Source of the DNA: CAJQQY01 sp964352225
GTDB taxonomy: Bacteria; Bacteroidota; Bacteroidia; Chitinophagales; Saprospiraceae
Length of the DNA: 19,328 bases
Assembly (NCBI GenBank): GCA_964352225.1
Contig: CAYGRM010000090.1
Span: 1-19,328, forward strand
Direction of reading: 5' to 3'
Shown here: piece by piece, positions 7,499-15,754 of the stretch
Numbering within the stretch: the stretch's first letter is position 1
Layout: each line of letters opens with the position of its first letter
Program-made: the position numbers and the translations under genes
Notes under the pieces: generated by a model
Seen by the model: only the letters and a program-made list of their open reading frames with translations
Told to the model about the DNA's origin: nothing
The model's database searches: none

Positions 7499-10400
7499 AT
7501 GTCCTTGAAAAAACCTAAGAACATGAGCACTTTTGTAATGTACTTATTAACACAACAACCAAAAAGATATTTTTTCGTGAGATCATTTAATATACATAAC
7601 CTGATAAGACTCAAAAAACTAAGTATAGTAGCAGTACTTAGTCTTGCTTTGAGTCTTATCGGTTTTTTTGAAGCTAATGCTCAAGTATATGGATGGGATA
7701 AAATATACGGTGGTTCAAATGGACCTGATGAGGCGCAAGGTATCGTTGAAATGGAAGATAGAGGTTTAGTTTTAGTTGGATCTTCAAATTCCTTTGGGCA
7801 AGGAAATCAAATATATACAATTCGGACAGATGTAGATGGTACTGTACTTTGGACAGATACACTTGGAAATTCAGGACCAGAGATGGGATTGGATGTAACT
7901 GTGGCGTCTGACCAAAATGGAGTAGTCGTAGTAGGGAATGGAGAAAACTTAGTGAATGGAGGAGATGATATTATCTTTTTTAGATTAGATGACGAAGGAA
8001 ATAAGCTTTGGACAAATTATTATTCTACAAGTAATGACGACGAGGCATTTGGAATATCTACTACTATAGATGGAGGATATATTATTACTGGTTACACAGA
8101 AGATGGGCAAGGAGATAAGGATTTATTATTATTGAAAATTGATGGAAATGGGAATCAGGAATGGGTAAATACTTATGGAGGTATTTTTAATGATTCAGGT
8201 AATGCAGTTAGACAAAGAGCAAATGGAAATTTTGTAGTGACGGGTTATACTCAAGTCGCTTCTAATGATAGAAATATTTATGTTTTAGAAGTTAATGATG
8301 AAGGGGCAGTAATTTCAGAGAATAGTTTTGGTGGAATTACAGGACAGTTTGATGAAGGATATGACTTGGTTATAGCAAATGATGGAACTGTATTTATTAC
8401 AGGAAGAACAGGAAACCAAGCCAATATTGCAGTACTTAAATTATCTCCTAATGGAAATTTTAATTTCTTTTCTTTTGGAGTTTCAAACTTTTTTGAAACG
8501 GGAAATAGTATTGCAATAGCTAGCGATGGAAATCTAGTAATTGCAGGTTACCACGAAGTTTCAGCAATTGATCTTAATTTTTTTCTAATAAAAGTAGACC
8601 TAAATGGAACTTTGATTTGGGAAAAAAGTATTGGTCAATCTAACCGAACAGAACTAGGTTTCGATATAGTAAGAACTTATGATGGAGGATTTGCAATTGC
8701 AGGTTCAAAAGCTATTACTGCTTTTTCTAATCCAGATATTTATTTAGTTAGAACGAATAAAGATGGAGACTTACTAACCAACCATATTATTGGAAATGCA
8801 TATAGAGATGCAAACAATAATTGTACTTTTCAGGCTAATGAAGGTGGAGTTCGAAATTGGATTGTAGAAGCAAAAGGTGTAGATCGAACATTTTATGGTT
8901 CGGTTGATGCTGATGGAAACTTTGATGTCTTGACGGATACTGGAAGTTATGAGGTGAATATTATTGCTCCAAACGTTTACTGGGATGTGACGACTTGTCA
9001 AATGTTAAATTTCCCAGTTGAGGTGGGAACTTTTGATACTGTATTTTTGGATTATCCGATTCAGACTGAGATCGATTGTCCAGTTTTGGAAGTAGACGTT
9101 GCGACATCTCGAATTATTCCCTGTGAGGACAATGTGTATCGAGTTGATTTTTGTAATCAAGGAACTCAGATTGCAGTTGGTGCAACAGTAGATTTGATTT
9201 TAGAAGAAAATTTAATTTATAATAGTAGTACGTTACCTTTTATTTTCAACGAAGATAGTCTTTACACTTTTGCAATTGGAAATATAAACGTAGGTGAGTG
9301 TGGATTTTTTGAAGTAAATGTTACGGCTGATTGTGCCACAACAATTGCAAATGAAGCACATTGTGTAGAAGCTAAAATTTTTCCAGACAATACCTGTTTA
9401 GCTCCAAATCCGAACTGGGACGAATCATCAATTAGAGTAACAAGTTATTGCGAAGGAGATTCTGTAGTTTTCCTTTTGGAAAACATTGGAGATCAAGACA
9501 TGCTGCAAGGAACAAAATTCATTGTTGTCGAAGACATTATTTTGATGTTCAATGGAAATCCACAGACCTCTGAAATACTTCAAGTAGGGGAAAAGCAAAG
9601 AATTGCTTACAAAGCAAATGGAAAACATTATCGATTAATTGCTGACCAAGCAACTGATCATCCAGGAAGAAATTATTTCGCAACTGCTTCAGTCGAAGCA
9701 TGCGATCCAGATAATCAAGGAGTATCTCTAGGGTATGTAACGCAGTTAGAAGAAGCTGATAGGGATCCTTATGAAAGTAAAGATTGTATTGAGAACCAAT
9801 TGTCATTTGACCCAATAGATTTTATCGGTTATCCCAAAGGCTACAGAGACACCTGTGCTACTGACGCCGATTTAATCACATCCCAAACCGATTTGAAATA
9901 TCATATTCGTTTCCAAAACGTGAATGCTGATACTTCAAAAAGAGTGGTTATTCGTGATACCATCCCTTCACATTTGGATATCACAAGCATCCGACCTGGA
10001 GCGAGTAGCCATCCTTACACTTTCGAAGCCTACGGAGATGGATTTGTAAAATTTACATTTTCTGATCTTGGGCAAGTAAATAGTACGAACAACGAAATGT
10101 TGTCCCACGGGTTTGTTAAATACCGAATTTCTCAAAAACCAAACAATCCCGTGGGCACTATTATCGAAAATAGTGCGATCGTTTTCCAAGACTATGATGC
10201 TCCGACGGATACTGAAATTTCGAGACATCAAGTTGGTGGAGAAAATTTGACAGACTTTTTATGCTTTTTGACTTCTACAGAGAATCCAGATTTTCCACAT
10301 GTGAACTTAAATGTTTATCCAAATCCATTTACGGATTTTGCGAAAGTGGAAGTGACCGGTGAGCAATTCAATGATATGGAATTCCATGTTTTTGATGCAG

Positions 10401-10540
10401 CTGGAAAAAAGGTAAGAGTGGAGAATTTTGAAAATAACGAACTAGAATTTCATCGCAACCAATTGCCACAAGGGCTATACATATTTACCATTATTGTTAA
10501 AGGACAAGTCGTTCAGAGCGGCAAATTAATTATTCAATAG
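7499..10540 (+). CDS. T9SS-exported beta-propeller protein with sorting domain
   Basis: A 1013-residue protein. A signal peptide (RLKKLSIVAVLSLALSLIGF, cleaved probably after ANA at residue 61) sits behind an unusual 37-residue lead, so the true start may be Met9 or Met14. Residues about 66-425 hold seven repeats of about 50 residues with the pattern D-x-A-x-x-I...DGGYIITGYT...D-hydrophobic...D-x-x-G-N-x-x-W, predicted to form a seven-bladed propeller. A short beta domain (about 428-510, IIGNAYRDANNNCTF) resembles SdrD-B or carboxypeptidase-regulatory folds. A DUF11-like beta region with paired cysteines extends to about 930. The last 75 residues are a type A T9SS sorting domain (LNVYPNPF...LPQGLYIFTI). 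It is probably a cell-surface or secreted adhesin-like protein; its ligand is unknown. No operon partner is seen. Confidence 0.92.
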   Translation: MSLKKPKNMSTFVMYLLTQQPKRYFFVRSFNIHNLIRLKKLSIVAVLSLALSLIGFFEANAQVYGWDKIYGGSNGPDEAQGIVEMEDRGLVLVGSSNSFGQGNQIYTIRTDVDGTVLWTDTLGNSGPEMGLDVTVASDQNGVVVVGNGENLVNGGDDIIFFRLDDEGNKLWTNYYSTSNDDEAFGISTTIDGGYIITGYTEDGQGDKDLLLLKIDGNGNQEWVNTYGGIFNDSGNAVRQRANGNFVVTGYTQVASNDRNIYVLEVNDEGAVISENSFGGITGQFDEGYDLVIANDGTVFITGRTGNQANIAVLKLSPNGNFNFFSFGVSNFFETGNSIAIASDGNLVIAGYHEVSAIDLNFFLIKVDLNGTLIWEKSIGQSNRTELGFDIVRTYDGGFAIAGSKAITAFSNPDIYLVRTNKDGDLLTNHIIGNAYRDANNNCTFQANEGGVRNWIVEAKGVDRTFYGSVDADGNFDVLTDTGSYEVNIIAPNVYWDVTTCQMLNFPVEVGTFDTVFLDYPIQTEIDCPVLEVDVATSRIIPCEDNVYRVDFCNQGTQIAVGATVDLILEENLIYNSSTLPFIFNEDSLYTFAIGNINVGECGFFEVNVTADCATTIANEAHCVEAKIFPDNTCLAPNPNWDESSIRVTSYCEGDSVVFLLENIGDQDMLQGTKFIVVEDIILMFNGNPQTSEILQVGEKQRIAYKANGKHYRLIADQATDHPGRNYFATASVEACDPDNQGVSLGYVTQLEEADRDPYESKDCIENQLSFDPIDFIGYPKGYRDTCATDADLITSQTDLKYHIRFQNVNADTSKRVVIRDTIPSHLDITSIRPGASSHPYTFEAYGDGFVKFTFSDLGQVNSTNNEMLSHGFVKYRISQKPNNPVGTIIENSAIVFQDYDAPTDTEISRHQVGGENLTDFLCFLTSTENPDFPHVNLNVYPNPFTDFAKVEVTGEQFNDMEFHVFDAAGKKVRVENFENNELEFHRNQLPQGLYIFTIIVKGQVVQSGKLIIQ
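7600..7669 (+). terminator. Terminator-shaped two-tier hairpin in the signal-peptide codons
   Basis: Outer arms GATAAGACTCAAA (7603-7615) and TTTGAGTCTTATC (7648-7660) pair over 13 bp. Inner arms ACTAAGTA (7618-7625) and TACTTAGT (7635-7642) add 8 bp around a 9-base loop. A flanking CC/GG pair adds two more. Seven Ts follow directly (7663-7669). The structure meets the usual form of an intrinsic terminator but lies entirely within codons about 34-57 of the T9SS protein. Confidence 0.65.
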
Positions 10541-10948
10541 AAAACCGTCAATCTGGATTTTTTAAAATTTAGTGAGGCAAAAACAACAAGATACTTGGCC
10601 GTTGAAGTTGTTCCAAAAAACATCCCAAAACCGTATTTTTTACTTCGGGAAAAAATATCTAAATCTTAAAAACCGTTTTCCTAAACCGAAATCCTAACAA
10701 CCGTTTTAGTTATCCTAAAATAACCGTACACGTATCCCAAATCCGTATTTTAAATTTTTCAAAAACAGTTTCCCAAAAGTCGGTATTCCTATTTTTTTAG
10801 GGAGCCATCTTAAAAACCTTTTGTTTTTTATTTTTATTGCTACACTTTTTATCATCCCAGATTCAGATCGAGCAATATTCAACGGCCATTATTTTGTTTG
10901 AAAAAAGAAAGTCACATCCCAAAGACTTTGTTTACAAAGTGGAACAGT
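10541..10948. other. Gene-free region with a cluster of ACCGT-type short repeats
   Basis: I see no convincing gene in this stretch. Between 10541 and 10790 a degenerate motif recurs, roughly (T)CC-A-A/T-A-A-CCGT followed by A/T bases: CCGT occurs at 10545, 10631, 10673, 10701, 10724 and 10743, with CCGA at 10686 and an inverted form near 10780. Spacing is uneven (about 19-86 bases), so it is not a CRISPR. Other structures are an 11-bp inverted pair (10596-10606 with 10878-10888) and a small hairpin ACTTTGT-TT-ACAAAGT at 10925-10940. Confidence 0.4.
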
Positions 10949-10949
10949 A

Positions 10950-10993
10950 AATAAAAGCAATGCGCCCTTCCGATTTTTTTCGAAAGGGCGCAT
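10950..10993 (-). terminator. Intrinsic terminator of the YbbA-like ABC gene
   Basis: ATGCGCCCTT (10960-10969) pairs with AAGGGCGCAT (10984-10993), a 10-bp GC-rich stem. On the minus strand it is followed by TGCTTTTATTT. It lies 33 bases after the stop codon of the ABC ATPase gene. The + strand side has no T-run, so it fits the minus-strand gene. Confidence 0.8.
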
Positions 10994-11025
10994 CTTATGT
11001 AAAGCGACTCTCTAAAATGGTTACA

Positions 11026-11685
11026 CTAATTATCTAATTTTCCACCTCTTAATTTGATAATCTTCTGAGTCTTCGCAGCCAATTCTAAATCGTGCGTAAC
11101 TAGAACCAAAGTGGTACCCATATCTCGATTTAATTCAAATAAAAGTGCTTCAACTTTTTCACTAGTTTCTTCATCTAAGTTTCCAGTAGGCTCGTCCGCA
11201 AAAAGTATTTTTGGATTATTGCAAAAAGCACGGGCAAGAGAAACTCGTTGTTGTTCACCACCCGAAAGTTGAGTAGGATAGTGATTTTTTCGATCACCTA
11301 GACCAACTCGTTCTAGTAATTCAGTTGCTCTTTTTTTAGCTCCTTTGTCTCCTCTAAGTTCCAATGGAATCATAACATTTTCTAAAGCAGTTAAAGTTGG
11401 AATTAGTTGGAAATTTTGAAAAATAAAACCAACATGTTCATTTCGAACTGCGGCACGTTCATCTTCACTCAGATTATCTAAAGCTATTCCATTCAGAATA
11501 ACTGAACCTTCAGTTGCTCGATCCAAACCTGCAGCCAATCCAAGTAAAGTAGTTTTTCCGCTTCCAGATGGACCAACGATAGAGAATGTTTCTCCTGGTT
11601 CAATTTTAAAGCTAACATGATCTAAAACGGTCAAAGAGCGACTGCCACTAGTATATGTTTTGGTTAAATTTTTTATTTCTAACAT
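11026..11685 (-). CDS. ABC transporter ATP-binding protein, YbbA/LolD-like
   Basis: A 219-residue ATPase of the LolD/MacB-type group. It has Walker A GPSGSGKTT (38-46), Q-loop Gln90, signature LSGGEQQR (140-147), Walker B ILFADEP (160-166), D-loop and His198. The text around FQNFQLIPTLTALENV and FADEPTGNLDEETSEKVEALLFELNRD is closest to E. coli YbbA, which pairs with the permease YbbP. No permease gene is next to it, so the partner must be elsewhere. The longer frame from 11781 is rejected because its extra 32 residues resemble nothing and it runs through the asnS terminator; MLEIKNLTKTY at 11685 is the normal family start. Substrate unknown. Confidence 0.92.
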   Translation of the reverse strand: MLEIKNLTKTYTSGSRSLTVLDHVSFKIEPGETFSIVGPSGSGKTTLLGLAAGLDRATEGSVILNGIALDNLSEDERAAVRNEHVGFIFQNFQLIPTLTALENVMIPLELRGDKGAKKRATELLERVGLGDRKNHYPTQLSGGEQQRVSLARAFCNNPKILFADEPTGNLDEETSEKVEALLFELNRDMGTTLVLVTHDLELAAKTQKIIKLRGGKLDN

Positions 11686-11707
11686 GTAATTATTTTTGAG
11701 TTTTAAA

Positions 11708-11729
11708 CCTGCCTTTGCCGACAGACAGG
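11708..11729. repeat. Imperfect GC-rich palindrome upstream of the ABC gene
   Basis: CCTGCCT (11708-11714) and AGACAGG (11723-11729) pair at six of seven positions around TTGCCGAC. It is much richer in G and C than its surroundings. Similar CCTGCC...GGCAGG elements are dispersed in some Bacteroidota genomes; whether this is one of them cannot be judged from a single copy. Confidence 0.4.
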
Positions 11730-11746
11730 TGATCAAATTTTGAGTA

Positions 11747-11788
11747 AGAAAACAAAACGGGTTTTTGCAAATGAACAGCAAAAACCCG
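11747..11788 (-). terminator. Intrinsic terminator of asnS
   Basis: CGGGTTTTTGC (11758-11768) and GCAAAAACCCG (11778-11788) form a perfect 11-bp stem with a 9-base loop. On the minus strand the hairpin is followed by TTTTGTTTTC. It lies about 80 bases beyond the asnS stop and separates asnS from the ABC gene. Confidence 0.88.
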
Positions 11789-11869
11789 AAAGTGTTTTAT
11801 TTTTTCGATGAAACTTTCCGTTGAGAGGTTTAAACTTACCAACGATTATTCCAATGAAAATCTTATTTC

Positions 11870-13324
11870 TTAAAATTCTGCATTTCCTGGAGTCCGAGGA
11901 AATGGAATCACATCACGAATGTTGCTCATGCCTGTGATAAACAAAATCATTCGCTCAAATCCTAATCCAAAACCTGAGTGAGGCGTTCCGCCAAATTTTC
12001 TCAAATCCAAATACCAAGACAATTCATCTTCATGGATATCCATTTCAGCCATTCGTTTTTTGAGTAAATCCAAACGCTCTTCTCTTTGCGAACCTCCGAT
12101 TACTTCACCAATTCCAGGGAACAAAACATCCATTGCTGCAACTGTTTTTTCATCATCATTTTGACGCATGTAGAATGCTTTGATGTTTTTTGGATAGTCG
12201 CGAACGATAACTGGTTTTTGAAATTTCTTTTCTACTAACCAGCGTTCATGTTCAGATGATAAATCAACTCCCCATTCAACTGGAAATTTAAATTTCCCTT
12301 TTTTGAATGGTTTCGAATTTCTCAAAAGATTGATAGCATCAGTATATGTGATTCGCTCAAAATCATTTTCAACCACAAATTTCAAAGTTTCCACCAAACT
12401 CATTGGTCGACGATCCTCCATTTTCATATTCTTCTCCAAGTCTTGAATTCGCTTATCCAAATAGGCTAAATCGTCTGGATAGTTATCCAAAATATAGTTG
12501 ATCAAGTATTTACAAAAGTCTTCCGCCAAATCCATGTCATCATAAATATCTGCAAAAGCTACTTCAGGTTCGATCATCCAAAATTCGGCAAGGTGTCGAG
12601 AAGTATTTGAATTTTCAGCTCGAAAAGTTGGGCCGAAAGTATACACCTTACCCATCGATAATGCTCCAATCTCAGCTTGCAATTGACCTGATACAGTCAA
12701 GTTAGTTGCTTTGCCAAAGAAGTCTTGTTTGAAATCAACATTACCACTTTCATTGGTTGGCGGGTTACTTGGTTCAAGAGTGGTTACTCTGAACATTTCA
12801 CCTGCCCCTTCTGCATCACTTCCCGTAATGATTGGTGTATGCATATAATAAAAACCTCGATCGTTGAAATATTTATTTACTGCAAATGCCACCGCGTGTC
12901 GAATTCTAAAAACGGCACTAAACGTATTGGTTCGCATTCTGAATTGAGCATTCTCTCGAAGGAATTCCATGGTTTGCTTTTTTGCTTGCAAAGGATATTC
13001 ATCCAAGTTGTTGGCTCCTAAAATTTCGACTTCTGTTGCCTGAATTTCAACTGTTTGGCCAGAACCAGTAGATTCAACCAATTTTCCAGTAACTGCAATA
13101 CAAGCATGAAAACTGACAGACTTCAATATATCTTGATTCATATTTTCAGGATCCAAAACGACTTGAAGGTTATTAAAGGTGGAGCCATCATTCAAAGCTA
13201 CAAACTGATTGTTACGAAAAGCTCTTACCCAACCTTTGACTAAAACCACTTCACCAATGGAAGGATTTTTTAGAATATCCGCAATCTCGGTGCGTCTAAT
13301 TTTGGAAGTATCTGTCATTTCCAT
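11870..13324 (-). CDS. asnS: Asparagine--tRNA ligase
   Basis: AsnRS charges tRNA-Asn with asparagine in the cytoplasm. The 484-residue protein has an N-terminal OB-fold anticodon-binding domain (about 10-125, with VLVKGWVRAFRNNQFVALNDGS) and a class IIb catalytic domain. Motif 2 lies around FRAENSNTSRHLAEFWMIEPEVAF. Motif 3 is GFGLGFERMILFITG near the C-terminus, followed by the AsnRS-type ending NIRDVIPFPRTPGNAEF; the motif 2 EPE and this ending argue for AsnRS over AspRS. The first ATG is used; Met3 is an alternative. A promoter with good boxes lies about 45 bases upstream and a strong terminator follows, so it is probably monocistronic. Confidence 0.97.
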   Translation of the reverse strand: MEMTDTSKIRRTEIADILKNPSIGEVVLVKGWVRAFRNNQFVALNDGSTFNNLQVVLDPENMNQDILKSVSFHACIAVTGKLVESTGSGQTVEIQATEVEILGANNLDEYPLQAKKQTMEFLRENAQFRMRTNTFSAVFRIRHAVAFAVNKYFNDRGFYYMHTPIITGSDAEGAGEMFRVTTLEPSNPPTNESGNVDFKQDFFGKATNLTVSGQLQAEIGALSMGKVYTFGPTFRAENSNTSRHLAEFWMIEPEVAFADIYDDMDLAEDFCKYLINYILDNYPDDLAYLDKRIQDLEKNMKMEDRRPMSLVETLKFVVENDFERITYTDAINLLRNSKPFKKGKFKFPVEWGVDLSSEHERWLVEKKFQKPVIVRDYPKNIKAFYMRQNDDEKTVAAMDVLFPGIGEVIGGSQREERLDLLKKRMAEMDIHEDELSWYLDLRKFGGTPHSGFGLGFERMILFITGMSNIRDVIPFPRTPGNAEF

Positions 13325-13366
13325 TTTGATTAATAAATTATAAATATGTGATTAAAAAAAGAAGTG

Positions 13367-13397
13367 CGAAAATACTGATATTAAAAGTAAAGTTCAA
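13367..13397 (-). promoter_or_regulatory. Promoter for asnS
   Basis: On the minus strand TTG (13397-13395) is followed after 20 bases by TATTTTCG (13374-13367), one mismatch from TAnnTTTG. The predicted start site is near 13360, giving a leader of about 35 nt. Confidence 0.5.
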
Positions 13398-13491
13398 GTA
13401 TTTGCAGTATGGCTTTTAACGTAAGATTTAATGAAACCGTTCTAAAAATGAAGGTAAAATTGGAAAGAAAAAGGTGATCAAATTATTTGTT

Positions 13492-13911
13492 TTACAAAAA
13501 TCGAGATTTTAATTCAGGAGTTGGAATCATACAACTCTCTTTTTCTCCAAACCACTTATATCTATTTTTTGCAATAAAATTATAAACTGCATCTCGAATA
13601 AGGCGAGGGACAATTATGAAAAAATACATTAAGCTCCATATGCCTCCCATGTTTTTGTACATACGAAGGGCAGCGTTTGACCGCAAATAAATCTTTTCAT
13701 TTTCAACTAAAATAACAGAGAAAATATCTTCTTTGGGTAAATCAAAATGTGCTAAAATTTGCTGTCCAATTTCAGACTGAAGAGCTGCGAAGCGGAGATT
13801 ATTTTTTGAACCATGCTTGATCACAAATTGAACTGCACCGTTGCAAAGATTGCACACGCCATCGAAGAGAAGTATTGGGTTTGTTTTGGAGAGTTCTAAA
13901 ATATCTTTCAT
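13492..13911 (-). CDS. Thiol-disulfide oxidoreductase DCC family protein (DUF393, YuxK-like)
   Basis: A 139-residue protein with the diagnostic N-terminal LLFDGVCNLCNGAVQFVI. The DxxCxxC motif uses Asp17, Cys20 and Cys23 on a thioredoxin-like fold (PF04134). The family's conserved YLRSNAALRM and the C-terminal NRYKWFGEKESCMIPTPELKSRFL are present. The physiological substrate of this family is not established. The hydrophobic stretch SLMYFFIIVPRLI (about 93-105) is typical of the family and not necessarily a membrane anchor. The gene starts 33 bases after radA, so co-transcription with radA is likely. Confidence 0.92.
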   Translation of the reverse strand: MKDILELSKTNPILLFDGVCNLCNGAVQFVIKHGSKNNLRFAALQSEIGQQILAHFDLPKEDIFSVILVENEKIYLRSNAALRMYKNMGGIWSLMYFFIIVPRLIRDAVYNFIAKNRYKWFGEKESCMIPTPELKSRFL

Positions 13912-13944
13912 AGAATAATTAAACAGAAAAAAAATGAATTAGTT

Positions 13945-15327
13945 CTATTCGAAAAGTACTCGATATAATTCTTCGATTTTTCCAATCGTAATAATTTCAA
14001 TTCCATAACGATCGATGTCCAATCCTTTTGTATTGTATTTTGAAATAAACATTTGTTTGAAGCCTAAACGGTCTGCTTCTTGAATTCTTTGATCGATTCG
14101 GTTGACAGAGCGGATCTCTCCTGACAATCCAACTTCACCTGCGAAGCAAACATCATTCGGAATAGCAACATCCTCCAACGATGAAATCAATGCACTCACA
14201 ATGGCTAGATCAATCGCAGGATCATCTACTTTAATTCCTCCAGCAATATTTAAAAATACATCTTGTTGTCCATATTGAAAACCGCATCTTTTTTCCAAAA
14301 CCGCCAATAACATACTCAATCGACGTAAATCAAAACCAGTTGCAGACCTTTGTGGATTTCCGTAAACGGCAGTACTCACCAAAGCTTGTGTTTCAATTAA
14401 CATGGGGCGCATTCCTTCCATGGTGGCACAAACTGCACTTCCACTTAATTCCTCATCTTTTTGTGATAATAAAATTTCGGAAGGGTTGGAAACTTCTCGT
14501 AACCCATTCGCTTGCATTTCATAAATTCCCATTTCATCAGTCGAACCAAAACGGTTTTTAATGGTTCTCAAAATTCGATACGTGTAATTTCGATCTCCTT
14601 CAAATTGTAAAACTGCATCCACAATATGTTCCAATAATTTTGGCCCAGCAATTGAGCCTTCCTTGGTGATATGTCCAATGATAAAAACAGGAATATATTC
14701 TTCTTTCGCAAACCGTTGTAACTCGCCGGCACATTCACGAACTTGAGAAACACTACCAGGAGTTGAATCTATATAAGGTGATGCTAAAGTTTGAATAGAA
14801 TCGATAATCATCAAATCAGGCTGCATTTCTTTTGCATGATTCAAAATTTTAGTGACGTTCGTTTCTGTGAGGATAAAGCAATTAGAAGTTTGTCCGCCGA
14901 TTCTTTCAGCTCTCATTTTTATTTGTCCATCACTTTCCTCTCCTGAAACGTATAAAATTTTTGCAGGAATTTTCAAAGCAACTTGCAAAAGTAAAGTTGA
15001 TTTTCCAATTCCAGGTTGACCTCCAATTAAAACTAAAGATCCACTTACAATTCCACCTCCAAGCACTCGATTAAGTTCTCCATCTGGTGTGACTAATCTA
15101 GGTCGATCATTTGCAACAATATCAGGCAACGCTATTGGTTTTGGACTTTTATTAGAACCAGTTCCGCCTCCTTTCCATGCTAATTTTTTTTCTTCTTGTG
15201 TCGTAGGTTTCGAGACAATTTCCTCTACAAATGTATTCCACTCCTCACATGATGGACATTTACCTTCCCATTTTGAGGAAGTGGCGCCACAATTAGTACA
15301 AGCATATATTTTTTTGATTTTAGCCAC
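13945..15327 (-). CDS. radA: DNA repair protein RadA
   Basis: RadA is a RecA-related ATPase with DnaB-like helicase activity that drives branch migration during recombinational repair. The 460-residue protein has a zinc ribbon with C10xxC13 and C24xxC27, Walker A GGQPGIGKST (102-111), Walker B LMIIDS, the RadA-specific KNRFGS motif (about 256-261) and a C-terminal Lon-protease-like domain (about 290-455, GGIKVDDPAIDLAIVSALISS). That domain lacks a catalytic serine dyad, as is normal for RadA. The length is standard. Met1 directly precedes the zinc ribbon. No strong promoter is seen; TTTATTTG at 15364-15357 is one mismatch from a -7 element but lacks a spaced -33 box. Confidence 0.97.
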   Translation of the reverse strand: MAKIKKIYACTNCGATSSKWEGKCPSCEEWNTFVEEIVSKPTTQEEKKLAWKGGGTGSNKSPKPIALPDIVANDRPRLVTPDGELNRVLGGGIVSGSLVLIGGQPGIGKSTLLLQVALKIPAKILYVSGEESDGQIKMRAERIGGQTSNCFILTETNVTKILNHAKEMQPDLMIIDSIQTLASPYIDSTPGSVSQVRECAGELQRFAKEEYIPVFIIGHITKEGSIAGPKLLEHIVDAVLQFEGDRNYTYRILRTIKNRFGSTDEMGIYEMQANGLREVSNPSEILLSQKDEELSGSAVCATMEGMRPMLIETQALVSTAVYGNPQRSATGFDLRRLSMLLAVLEKRCGFQYGQQDVFLNIAGGIKVDDPAIDLAIVSALISSLEDVAIPNDVCFAGEVGLSGEIRSVNRIDQRIQEADRLGFKQMFISKYNTKGLDIDRYGIEIITIGKIEELYRVLFE

Positions 15328-15479
15328 AGGTCACAATTTTATTTTGAATAAGTCAACAAATAAAGGTTTTAACAAAATTTTAATAGGTAGTCAAAAAGAA
15401 AAGCAAAAGAGTGAAATTATTTTTATAGAATTAAAGTAAACCAAATTTTTTTTTAACAAAATTAAAATCTGCAAAAATT

Positions 15480-15487
15480 TACATTTG
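15480..15487 (+). promoter_or_regulatory. Isolated + strand -7 element
   Basis: TACATTTG is an exact TAnnTTTG on the + strand, but no TTTG or TTG stands 19-21 bases upstream. It is listed because it lies upstream of the orphan + strand terminator at 15755-15795; it may be chance in AT-rich DNA. Confidence 0.2.
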
Positions 15488-15521
15488 TAGCATAAATAAA
15501 AAATAAATTTTCTTTCACTTA

Positions 15522-15560
15522 ATTTTAGGGAAAAAATAAAAAATATTTTTTCCCTAAAAT
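15522..15560. repeat. 17-bp perfect inverted repeat between rng and radA
   Basis: ATTTTAGGGAAAAAATA (15522-15538) and its exact complement (15544-15560) enclose AAAAA. The right arm carries a run of six Ts inside the stem rather than after it. No adjacent gene end explains it: rng ends at 15888 and has its own terminator, and radA starts at 15327 reading away. It could be an operator or the 5' hairpin of an untranslated RNA. Confidence 0.7.
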
Positions 15561-15754
15561 GTGACCACCTAAAAAAGCTGCGTCTTAAAAATGTAAGTTT
15601 TGAGGGACACATGTTAGAAAGATAACAAAGGAAAGAAAAGAGAATCAAAAAATGACAAAATATTAAGAAATACTAGTCATTTTCAAGATATAAAATAGAC
15701 TTTAATTAGGAGCATTTATATGTAGATTGTTTTCATTTGGTTTTTTGGGGTTAT

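Noticed and set aside
10572..10697. 41-codon GTG-initiated + strand frame after the T9SS gene
   Set aside because: Non-ATG start, low-complexity basic residues derived from the CCGT repeats, and no family resemblance.
10541..10800. CRISPR-like array
   Set aside because: The repeated unit is only about 5-10 conserved bases, spacing is irregular, and there are no cas genes.
10596..10888. 11-bp inverted pair (TGGCCGTTGAA and its complement) as ends of a small transposon
   Set aside because: The match does not extend beyond 11 bp, no target-site duplication is visible, and no second copy exists in the window.
11686..11781. N-terminal extension of 32 residues on the ABC ATPase reading frame
   Set aside because: The extra residues resemble no ABC family N-terminus and cross the asnS terminator hairpin; the family start is the ATG at 11685.
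15391..15648. Minus-strand 85-codon frame upstream of radA
   Set aside because: Composition is dominated by Phe, Leu, Lys and Ser from AT-rich DNA, it spans the 17-bp inverted repeat, and it resembles no family.
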